The notes under the pieces were generated by a model. That model made no database searches. It saw only the letters and a list, made by a program, of their open reading frames with translations, and was not told the origin of the DNA. Source: Pseudoalteromonas sp. EB27 (GTDB lineage: Bacteria > Pseudomonadota > Gammaproteobacteria > Enterobacterales > Alteromonadaceae). From it: DNA of 64,000 nucleotides. The stretch lies in assembly GCF_001974875.1 (NCBI RefSeq), contig NZ_MTQD01000007.1, forward strand, positions 124,001 to 188,000. The letters are read 5' to 3'. Every line of letters begins with the position of its first letter. Position 1 is the first letter of the stretch. Made by a program: the position numbers and the translations under genes. Below, in pieces: positions 56,656 through 64,000 of the stretch.

Positions 56656-58566
56656 CTAACTAACAATATCCCAAGCACTTGTACCCGATGCTGAAAGGTT
56701 ACTGGTGTTATTGCGTAATACTTTATTACCTACATTAGCTGATGACTCAGGTCGGCTTACTAAATAACCCTGAACAGAACTCACACCCATTTTTTTAACA
56801 AGTTCAAACTGCCCTATTTCTTCAACGCCTTCAGCCACAATTTTAAGACCTAACTTTTTCCCTAGATCACTAATTGTATTTAATATGTCGTTGTATTTTT
56901 GGCTCTTATTAGCTTGAGATATAAACGAGCGATCAATTTTAATAACATCTATTGGTAAATCAGCTAATGTACTTAACGAGCTAAAACCTGTACCGAAATC
57001 ATCAATTGCAATGGTAATGCCCTCTTCTCTTAATCTACTTAAGTCTTTAATTATTTTAGGGCTGGCTTTAATAAATGTAGATTCAGTAATTTCAAGCATC
57101 AGAGACGTAGCTGGTAAGCCGGTTTTTTTGAGCTTCTTCATTACCCAATCATAAATATCACGATGCTTTAATTGAATGCCCGAAACATTAACTGATATTT
57201 TCACTTTGCGCATACCTGCATTGTGCCATGCGGCCATCTGTCTACACGATTCAAGCATAATCCAATCGCCAAGCTCTAATATTAAATTAGATTCCTCTGC
57301 TATTGGAATAAATTCTGAAGGGGGGATCATACCCTCAACTGGATGATCCCATCGGGTAAGCGCCTCAAAATAATCAATCATACAATCTTCAACATGTACA
57401 ATCGGTTGAAAAGATAAGTAAAAATCTTTACACGCGACCGCTAAACGCAGCTCTTCAAGTAAATAATGGTAACGGCGCATTTTGTTACCCATTTCTGGTG
57501 AGTAAACTTTAAATATCCCCTTACCATCGCTTTTAGCCCTATACATAGCCACGTCAGCTAATTGCAAAAGAGCCTGCGGCGTTGATGCACTTTCTGGATA
57601 AGCCGCAATACCAATGCTGGCACTAATTTTTACTATTTTGTTACCTAGCACAAAGTCTTTTTCAAGCTCACTAAGCACGTGTTTAGCAATTTCAACAACT
57701 CTGTCGCTATCATCAAGTAACTCTATAAAAATGGAAAATTCATCTCCTCCCAACCTCGATAAGTTTTGTTCTAATTGGTTAGCACTATTTATATTACTTA
57801 ATTTATGGTGGCGTAGAACATTGGCAAGGCGAGTAGCAACTTGAACTAATATTTCATCACCAAAACTATGACCAAATGAGTCGTTTACTTGTTTAAAGCC
57901 ATCAAGGTCGATAAACAGGAGTGCGCATTTGAGATCTTCTTGGTTAGCATGATTAATTTGTCTGTCGATATGTTCAATATAAGCATGGCGGTCAATTAAC
58001 AGCGTCAGTTTGTCTTGGCATATACTGGTTTGTGTTTGTTTTACATAATTAGCAACATGCGTATTTAAACTATTTATAGATTGACCTAAGCTGCTTACAC
58101 CCAAAGGGTTCTCAGCTGGTTTTACTTGCAAGTTAAATGCAGTTAATAAGCTATTGGCTTGAAGGTTAAGCTCTGCTATCTGATTTTTATAGTGGCGCTT
58201 TCTGCGCTCCCTACGTAAATACAAACCAGAACCGAATACTAAAATACATAAGAGTAAAAAGTTAATAGGTGATGCAAGCGTCATTACAATTAGCTTATTT
58301 GAATCAGCTGCTACAAACTGGGTCTCAGTGGTTTTAATAAGTAAATAATCGGCAGTAGGCTGCTCAATAATATAATGGCCATTCAAAATGGGGTTATACC
58401 AAGGAGCCATTTCAAGAGTGGTATTAGTTATTTCGAAACTTCGTATATCAATACTGGTATTAAATAAATTTATACGGTTGATCTGATTCGTTAACTCTAT
58501 GTTTATACAAAAACAAAATAGAATTATAATTAGAAAAATAAAACCGAGCGGTTTAAGTTTACTCAT
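56656..58566 (-). CDS. Membrane-anchored GGDEF-EAL protein
   Basis: A 636-residue c-di-GMP enzyme. Two hydrophobic stretches (residues about 8-24 and 93-110) enclose a periplasmic sensor of roughly 70 residues of unknown type. A GGDEF domain follows (about 180-360; DKLTLLIDRHAYIEHIDRQI, LFIDLDGFKQVNDSFGH, and intact RLGGDEFSIF). The EAL domain (about 370-620) has intact YFEALTRWDHP and IDDFGTGFSSLSTL. Both signatures look functional, so it could make and break c-di-GMP. It stands alone, convergent with the bet operon. Confidence 0.92.
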   Translation of the reverse strand: MSKLKPLGFIFLIIILFCFCINIELTNQINRINLFNTSIDIRSFEITNTTLEMAPWYNPILNGHYIIEQPTADYLLIKTTETQFVAADSNKLIVMTLASPINFLLLCILVFGSGLYLRRERRKRHYKNQIAELNLQANSLLTAFNLQVKPAENPLGVSSLGQSINSLNTHVANYVKQTQTSICQDKLTLLIDRHAYIEHIDRQINHANQEDLKCALLFIDLDGFKQVNDSFGHSFGDEILVQVATRLANVLRHHKLSNINSANQLEQNLSRLGGDEFSIFIELLDDSDRVVEIAKHVLSELEKDFVLGNKIVKISASIGIAAYPESASTPQALLQLADVAMYRAKSDGKGIFKVYSPEMGNKMRRYHYLLEELRLAVACKDFYLSFQPIVHVEDCMIDYFEALTRWDHPVEGMIPPSEFIPIAEESNLILELGDWIMLESCRQMAAWHNAGMRKVKISVNVSGIQLKHRDIYDWVMKKLKKTGLPATSLMLEITESTFIKASPKIIKDLSRLREEGITIAIDDFGTGFSSLSTLADLPIDVIKIDRSFISQANKSQKYNDILNTISDLGKKLGLKIVAEGVEEIGQFELVKKMGVSSVQGYLVSRPESSANVGNKVLRNNTSNLSASGTSAWDIVS

Positions 58567-58986
58567 AAAAAAAATCCATCTATTTTGCTTCTCCCATTAA
58601 ACCCACCACCAAAAAACGAATTATATCGCCTGCATTTAGTACTAAGCAAGCATTGATATAATCCTAAGCCATTAGAATAACAAAAAACTGTAACAATAAC
58701 GTATTAACTCACTCAATTTAATATAGTATAGGTGGGATTAACAAAAATAAACAAAAAGGTTTCAATTGTTTAAAATTTAATACATACCGTCAATAAGCTC
58801 TATAATTTTTCTTCAGCGTCAATCTAGGCCACACCATTACAGCCTTTAGTATCTGTCTTTGATAATCCTTTCTGACATTCCCGATGCTTTAATACAACAT
58901 TTCCTAAAATTATTCTTCAACATCATGCCTTGTTAAAAAACCTAGGAATGTAACAATTATCGCAGATACAATTATTATTTTAATAT
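58567..58986. other. Intergenic region of about 420 bp, nothing recognised
   Basis: AT-rich, between the GGDEF-EAL gene and the CBM9/DUF5916 gene on the same strand. It must carry the promoter of the former. No ORF, repeat, hairpin or operator was noticed. Confidence 0.5.
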
Positions 58987-61236
58987 TTAAAGCTGCCATG
59001 CATAGCTAACTTTTGTAAAAAATGTACGTTGATCTCGCTCAATATTTTTAAGAGAATCGTCTTGGTAGCCTCTATCTGAGTAACCCAAATAAAACAACGT
59101 TTGTGCATTAATTTTATATGAGTAAACAAGCTGACTACCATAGTCTTTGTTAATTTGGCTAACTTGATAAAAATAGGCGTTTTCGTCTCTATCAATGTCT
59201 TCAAATTGTAAAATTAATTTAAGAATTGAACGCATACTAAATTTATAATGAAGTCTAAAATCGACTAGGTTAGCAGTAAATACACGATCCCCTTGCGGAT
59301 TATCTAATTGGCTGTAGTTATGTTTTACATCGAGTTGCCAATGGTCGTTAATGTCCCACACAACTTGGGTTTGAGTGTCAAACGCATCGCCTAGTTGCTC
59401 ATTTGCATAATCAATGCGGCTAGCGTATTCAATATATAACGAAAGCTTTAAATCTTTAGTGGGTTTAAAACCGGTGTAAATAAAACCAATATTTTGATTA
59501 TAAAAATTGCCATTATAGTTTTCATAGCGATGTACTAAACCAATTTCAAAAATAGATTGTTTTTGACCTTTGAAGCTTAAAAAGCCCTCGTGTTCTTCTT
59601 CAAGTAAGTCGCCATTTTGCGCCCACGTTTTATCCCAGTCAGCTTCGTATGACCATGAGGTAAGTAAATCAGATTCATCTCTGTACCATGTTTGTCCACC
59701 ACCAAAGCCTACTTTTTCATAATCTACTTTAGCTTGATAACCTAAATCAGTGCGATAGTCCTGCCCAATATTTTCATACGATGCAAACAATTTGTAATCA
59801 CGTTTATCGCGCGTAAGTTCCAGGGCATATGCTTCATCTGACTGAGTTTCAGATAGGTTATAATTTTGAATTAAAAATTCAGAGTTACGTGTATCAGCAG
59901 ATGATACTTGATACAAAAGAGTGTCCGATTGATTAAACCAGTAGCTACCGTCCACTGATAATACAGTGTTGTGATAGTCATCACTTTCTCTGTGCGTGCT
60001 TGAAATACCAATAGTACCTTGCTGACCTAAGTCATATTGATAACGCCCAGCAGCCGCATTCGTTTTTTTGTTTAGGCTTGCAAAGCCTGAGCCCTGATTC
60101 GTTGGCAGTAAAATATTACTATTATCATCATCAGCGAGCATTAAAGCATAACTATGGTCGCCCGTTTTACCGGTTAGCTTTGCACCTAAAGTAGGCTCTG
60201 CAATTGTACGTGTATATAAAAGTTCAAATAAGCTGCTTTTAAAGTAAGAAGCACCATCTAAAAAGAAAGGACGTTTTTCGGCGTAATAAATTGAGAAGGT
60301 TGTATTTACATCGAGCTCTAAAGAGTCTGTTTCTACTTGCGAAAAATCTGGATTGATCGTCGCATTTAAAACAGCGTCCTTGGTTAAACCCCAGCGCAAA
60401 TCTAAGCCCACTTCGGTATCTATATCGCCATTATCCCAATTACCCGGTAATTCAGATTTATTATCGTTACGAAGTGCAGTCAATGTAGGTGTTAATTGAA
60501 TATTTTTACTCGATTCAATATCGCTAAAACCCACTAACTTATCAAACTGACAAAGGCTACATTTTATATTTCTATCAAACCCCATATTTGATAGCTGATA
60601 TAAAACATCACGTTGATAGTTTCTCATGACTGAAAAACCCCACGTTAGCTCTTTTTCATTTTCAGGAAAGCGCAGTGCCATAAAAGGAATACGCATTTCA
60701 ACAACGTAACCTTGCTCGTTAATTTGTCCCGCGCTATCCCAAATAGCATTCCATGAGGTATCTGAGCTCCACCCATCGGTGTCGGTCATTCTTATATCGC
60801 CTTGTGCACCAAGGGGATTCACATGAAATTCATAACCACTGCGTTCATCATTAAATGTATCAATAACAAGAATAACTACGTCGTCTTCCCACAGCGTATC
60901 GCGGTCACGAAGTGATGCACGAATTTGCTCAGGGTTTGGATCCTCTGCAATAAAGGCAACATATAAGTTTGTGCCATCTTCGTAAATAAAAGCATCAGTT
61001 TTTACAGGAGGTGTGCCTTTTTCGTTAGGCTCATCTTGGTAGAGTAGAGGTATACGTGTCGCGTTTTTCCAGTGCGCTTCATCCATAACACCATCAATAG
61101 TGATATTTGAATCAATACGAGATAAGGGTACTTGCTGTTTACTAGCCGCTACATCAAGGCTTGAGAGTAATAAAACGAAACTTAAAAATAGGAAGGTAAA
61201 CTTTTTTATTATAGTTATAAAGTACTGCATAAACAT
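58987..61236 (-). CDS. CBM9/DUF5916-type outer-membrane protein
   Basis: A 749-residue secreted protein. A signal peptide covers about residues 1-32 (SSLDVAA). Residues about 40-240 are a family 9 carbohydrate-binding-like domain: ITIDGVMDEAHWKNATRI, TNLYVAFIAEDPNPEQIRA, DDVVILVIDTFNDERSGYEF. From about 250 onward the sequence is beta-rich with aromatic-ended strands (DUF5916-like), ending YAWQL, so it probably forms an outer-membrane barrel. Two Cys sit in NIKCSLCQFDKLVG. The substrate is unknown; relatives often lie near polysaccharide or peptide uptake genes, not seen here. A second ATG three codons in may be the start. Confidence 0.8.
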   Translation of the reverse strand: MFMQYFITIIKKFTFLFLSFVLLLSSLDVAASKQQVPLSRIDSNITIDGVMDEAHWKNATRIPLLYQDEPNEKGTPPVKTDAFIYEDGTNLYVAFIAEDPNPEQIRASLRDRDTLWEDDVVILVIDTFNDERSGYEFHVNPLGAQGDIRMTDTDGWSSDTSWNAIWDSAGQINEQGYVVEMRIPFMALRFPENEKELTWGFSVMRNYQRDVLYQLSNMGFDRNIKCSLCQFDKLVGFSDIESSKNIQLTPTLTALRNDNKSELPGNWDNGDIDTEVGLDLRWGLTKDAVLNATINPDFSQVETDSLELDVNTTFSIYYAEKRPFFLDGASYFKSSLFELLYTRTIAEPTLGAKLTGKTGDHSYALMLADDDNSNILLPTNQGSGFASLNKKTNAAAGRYQYDLGQQGTIGISSTHRESDDYHNTVLSVDGSYWFNQSDTLLYQVSSADTRNSEFLIQNYNLSETQSDEAYALELTRDKRDYKLFASYENIGQDYRTDLGYQAKVDYEKVGFGGGQTWYRDESDLLTSWSYEADWDKTWAQNGDLLEEEHEGFLSFKGQKQSIFEIGLVHRYENYNGNFYNQNIGFIYTGFKPTKDLKLSLYIEYASRIDYANEQLGDAFDTQTQVVWDINDHWQLDVKHNYSQLDNPQGDRVFTANLVDFRLHYKFSMRSILKLILQFEDIDRDENAYFYQVSQINKDYGSQLVYSYKINAQTLFYLGYSDRGYQDDSLKNIERDQRTFFTKVSYAWQL

Positions 61237-61365
61237 CCATTTAGACTGTAATTACTCATAGGGAGTAACTTAAGCTGGGGATTGTAATTTATCCAGGTAC
61301 ATTTGTTAATACTTTGAAATGAAAAATTAACTATTTAATGATAAAGGAGTAACTAATGTTACCCA

Positions 61366-61689
61366 TCAAGTTTCGAGTAGTTTAAGCTTATTGTCTATGC
61401 CATTCCATACATCAGCGTCCTCTGGTGCAGGTTTAACCTCTGTAATGCGCGGCCATACCAATGCGAGTTCAGCATTTAATTCTGTGAACTCTTTTTGAGA
61501 TTCTGGTAGCTCATCTTCTTGGTATATTGCATCAGCTGAACATTCAGGGACACATAAACCGCAATCGATACAATCAATCGGGCTAATAGCTAAAAAATTA
61601 GGGCCTTCAAAAAATGCATCTGCAGGGCACACTGATACGCAATCGGTGTACTTACATTTTATACAATTTTCGGTGACTACAAACGCCAT
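61366..61689 (-). CDS. fdxA: 7Fe (3Fe-4S/4Fe-4S) ferredoxin FdxA
   Basis: A 107-residue ferredoxin. Two cluster motifs are visible: [18 protein letters not shown] and [16 protein letters not shown], with the spacing of Azotobacter-type 7Fe ferredoxins, and the C-terminal extension with [19 protein letters not shown] is usual for FdxA. It is a small electron carrier in the cytoplasm. It diverges from the FAD-protein gene with about 195 bp between. No partner is adjacent that fixes its role. Confidence 0.95.
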   Translation of the reverse strand: MAFVVTENCIKCKYTDCVSVCPADAFFEGPNFLAISPIDCIDCGLCVPECSADAIYQEDELPESQKEFTELNAELALVWPRITEVKPAPEDADVWNGIDNKLKLLET

Positions 61690-61883
61690 ACTATTTTAAT
61701 ACCTAAGATTTTAAACAACAGTTGTGGATCATACCCATCCACCCCAAAAATACAATAAATAAGTGCCATATCACCCTATTTTAACGTAAAATACGCGCCT
61801 TATGTTTGCACACCCATTGTGCCCTGCATTCCCTTATTGTGAGCGGTAATAATACCCCGCTATGACACCTAAAAGAGATATAA

Positions 61884-63491
61884 ATGATACGTTTAACCGA
61901 AATAAAGCTGCCACTTGATCATGACGAAGATGCAATTGGTCAAGCAATTGTAAATAAACTAAAAATCCAACCAGAACAATTGCACAGTTTTAATGTGTTC
62001 AAACGTGGTTATGACGCACGTAAAAAATCAGCTATTTTACTTATTTATACACTCGATATAGAAGTTGATAACGAAGCCAAGCTACTCTCAGCATTTGAAA
62101 AAGACCAACATGTAAAAGTAGCGCCAGACACAAACTATAAATTTGTAGCCCAAGCCAGCGAAAATATAACAGAGCGCCCTGTCGTTATTGGTTTTGGCCC
62201 TTGTGGTTTATTTGCAGGCTTATTACTTGCTCAAATGGGTTTTAATCCCATTATATTAGAGCGCGGTAAAGAAGTACGTGAACGTACAAAAGACACGTTT
62301 GGTTTTTGGCGTAAACGCACACTTAACACAGAATCAAACGTACAATTTGGTGAAGGCGGCGCAGGTACGTTTTCAGACGGTAAGTTATACAGCCAAGTAA
62401 AAGATCCAAAACATTATGGTCGTAAAGTAATAACTGAGTTTGTAGAAGCTGGCGCACCAGATGAAATTTTATACGTAAGTAAGCCACATATTGGTACATT
62501 TAAACTTGTCACCATGATTGAAAAAATGCGTGCTCGTATAATCGAACTCGGTGGTGAAATTCGCTTTAGTACACGTGTTGACGACATTCATTTAGATGAT
62601 GGGCAAGTAACAGGCTTAACGCTTTCAAATGGCGAGCAGTTAAATACTCGCCATGTTGTATTAGCTGTAGGTCATAGTGCTCGTGACACGTTTGATATGA
62701 TCCACAAAAAAGGCATTTATGTTGAAGCAAAACCTTTCTCAGTCGGTTTTAGGATCGAGCATAAACAATCAATGATCGATGAATGTCGTTTTGGTACAAA
62801 TGCTGGTAACCCTATTTTAGGCTCTGCCGATTATAAACTTGTTCACCATTGTGATAATGGTCGCACAGTTTACAGCTTTTGTATGTGCCCAGGCGGTACT
62901 GTTGTAGCGGCAACGTCTGAAGAAGGCCGCGTTGTTACCAACGGTATGAGCCAATATTCACGAAGTGAGCGCAACGCTAACAGTGCTATTGTTGTAGGTA
63001 TTTCTCCAGAGCAGGATTTCCCGGGTAATCCTCTTGCTGGTATAGACTTACAGCGCAAACTTGAAGAACAAGCGTATGAGCTTGGTGGTAGCAACTACGA
63101 TGCACCAGCACAGTTAATTGGCGACTTTTTAAAAGGTAAATCATCAGAAAACTTAGGTGAAGTACAACCTTCTTACACACCCGGTATTAAGTTAACTGAT
63201 TTAAGTAAGGTACTACCGCAATTTGCTATTGATGCTCTTCGCGAAGCTATACCTGCGTTTAATAAACAAATTCGTGGTTTTTCTACTAACGACGGTTTAT
63301 TAACCGGCGTTGAAACACGTACTTCGTCGCCAATCAGTATTAAACGCGATAAAACGTTCCAAAGCATTAATACTAAAGGGCTTTACCCTGCAGGTGAAGG
63401 TGCAGGCTACGCGGGCGGTATTTTATCAGCGGGCATTGATGGTATTAAAGCAGCTGAGGCGGTTGCGCTGTCTATGCTAGAAAACGCTTAA
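61884..63491 (+). CDS. FAD-dependent dehydrogenase (COG2509-type)
   Basis: A 535-residue flavoprotein. The first 90 residues are a small alpha/beta domain typical of the family (MIRLTEIKLPLDHDEDAI, FNVFKRGYDARKK). The FAD loop is IGFGPCGLFAG with ILERGKEVRERTKD after it. NVQFGEGGAGTFSDGKLYSQ and the C-terminal GLYPAGEGAGYAGGILSAG are characteristic. The reaction is unknown; homologues are widespread and annotated as uncharacterised FAD-dependent dehydrogenases. It is followed by a strong terminator. Confidence 0.88.
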   Translation: MIRLTEIKLPLDHDEDAIGQAIVNKLKIQPEQLHSFNVFKRGYDARKKSAILLIYTLDIEVDNEAKLLSAFEKDQHVKVAPDTNYKFVAQASENITERPVVIGFGPCGLFAGLLLAQMGFNPIILERGKEVRERTKDTFGFWRKRTLNTESNVQFGEGGAGTFSDGKLYSQVKDPKHYGRKVITEFVEAGAPDEILYVSKPHIGTFKLVTMIEKMRARIIELGGEIRFSTRVDDIHLDDGQVTGLTLSNGEQLNTRHVVLAVGHSARDTFDMIHKKGIYVEAKPFSVGFRIEHKQSMIDECRFGTNAGNPILGSADYKLVHHCDNGRTVYSFCMCPGGTVVAATSEEGRVVTNGMSQYSRSERNANSAIVVGISPEQDFPGNPLAGIDLQRKLEEQAYELGGSNYDAPAQLIGDFLKGKSSENLGEVQPSYTPGIKLTDLSKVLPQFAIDALREAIPAFNKQIRGFSTNDGLLTGVETRTSSPISIKRDKTFQSINTKGLYPAGEGAGYAGGILSAGIDGIKAAEAVALSMLENA

Positions 63492-63515
63492 ACCTCTTTT
63501 TTAAGCTGTTTATCG

Positions 63516-63543
63516 AAAAGCCTCACATTGTGAGGCTTTTTTG
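63516..63543 (+). terminator. Intrinsic terminator after the FAD-protein gene
   Basis: AAAAGCCTCAC and GTGAGGCTTTT form a stem around a short loop, followed by T residues, 25 bp after the stop. Confidence 0.88.
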
Positions 63544-63586
63544 TGCTAAATGTATAGAAAATAATAACAACTTAAGCACCTCAACA

Positions 63587-64000
63587 ATGATCAAAACATT
63601 TACCTTTTCGTTGCTTAGTGTATTGGCAATTTTTAACGCTAAAGCACAAGAACTAAAAACCATCGATGAAATTCACAGTGCATATAAAAATAATTCTATT
63701 AATGCACAGCAACTCACCCAAAATTATATAGACCGAATTAATAAACTTAATCCACAATATAATGCAGTTATTAGTCTAGAGCCTACAGCACTTGCTCAAG
63801 CTAAAACGCTAGATGAACTTGCCACTAAAGGAACTTGGGCTGGACCATTACATGGAATACCTGTACTTCTTAAAGATAATATTGAGACTAAAGGCACACT
63901 TCCCACAACGGCTGGCTCTTTAGCACTTAAAAATAACGTTACTAATAATGATGCTTTTGTTGTTAAACAACTACGTAATGCAGGCGCTATAATTTTAGGC
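63587..64000 (+). CDS. Exported amidase (partial, 3' end outside window)
   Basis: The first 138 codons of an amidase-signature enzyme. A signal peptide is likely (MIKTFTFSLLSVLAIFNAKA, residues 1-20). Then comes the family start (TIDEIHSAYKNNSINAQQLT, YIDRINKLNPQYNAVI) and GPLHGIPVLLKDNIETKG with the first catalytic Lys, followed by TTAGSLALKNN. The Ser-Ser-Lys triad is completed downstream of the edge. The export signal sets it apart from GatA and fits periplasmic amidases seen in marine bacteria. Confidence 0.85.
   Translation, partial: MIKTFTFSLLSVLAIFNAKAQELKTIDEIHSAYKNNSINAQQLTQNYIDRINKLNPQYNAVISLEPTALAQAKTLDELATKGTWAGPLHGIPVLLKDNIETKGTLPTTAGSLALKNNVTNNDAFVVKQLRNAGAIILG

Overview
The window looks like a chromosomal segment of a marine gammaproteobacterium, most likely Pseudoalteromonas or a close Alteromonadales relative. 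The DNA is AT-rich. The secreted GH5 cellulase carries its catalytic glutamates exactly where they fall in the cold-active Cel5G of Pseudoalteromonas haloplanktis, and the glg, ast and bet operons are arranged as in this group. No rRNA, tRNA, CRISPR array or full-length insertion sequence was recognised.

Region by region. 1-2.3 kb (minus strand): a ChrR-type anti-sigma factor (cut by the window edge) overlaps its ECF sigma factor, preceded by a LON-domain protein and a two-gene unit for a small secreted protein and an unlisted 37-residue membrane peptide. 2.6-7.4 kb: Tat-exported PhoD-like phosphatase, Cel5G-type cellulase, a small membrane protein and a hemolysin III family protein. 7.6-15.7 kb: an accessory region with integron-cassette character but no integrase. 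It holds a zinc-finger/TIR protein, a two-TM protein, a 58-residue DUF4177-like protein, a Cys-rich protein and a secreted protein, with two good attC-like sites, one degenerate one and apparent fragments. Two 141-bp direct repeats (about 85% identical, no gaps) flank a 5-kb block for electrophile and quinone detoxification: LysR regulator, MDR oxidoreductase, ABM monooxygenase, a dead glyoxalase, a periplasmic DJ-1-like protein and an MdaB-like reductase.

16.6-29.6 kb is mostly housekeeping or stress: YghA-like SDR, a conserved membrane protein, an ATL protein translationally coupled to a LysR regulator that diverges from an RND efflux pair, a SEC-C protein, a frameshifted small membrane gene, an MITE-like element, RluF with a long disordered tail, a DUF418 protein and an EAL-HDOD protein. 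29.7-41.7 kb is one seven-gene minus-strand operon for glycogen metabolism (CBM48 protein, malQ, glgB, glgX, glgP, glgC, glgA) with overlapping or abutting genes. 43-48.3 kb holds an Lrp/AsnC regulator divergent from astC-astA-astD plus a DUF1338 dioxygenase; astB and astE are not here.

50.4-56.6 kb is a choline-to-glycine-betaine locus: betI with a perfect BetI-type palindrome just before its start codon, betB, betA, a short divergent BCCT-like transporter that keeps the aromatic-box residues, and a TorF-family outer-membrane protein. Together these could form an uptake-and-oxidation route from outer membrane to cytoplasm. The rest holds a GGDEF-EAL protein, a large CBM9/DUF5916-type outer-membrane protein, a 7Fe ferredoxin, a COG2509-type FAD protein and the start of an exported amidase that runs off the window.

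The most unusual parts are the integrase-less cassette cluster with its TIR protein, the repeat-flanked detoxification block, the compact BCCT-like transporter paired with a TorF porin, and four GCACTAA/TTAGTGC motifs upstream of betI. All names rest on motif recognition by eye; no database search was run.
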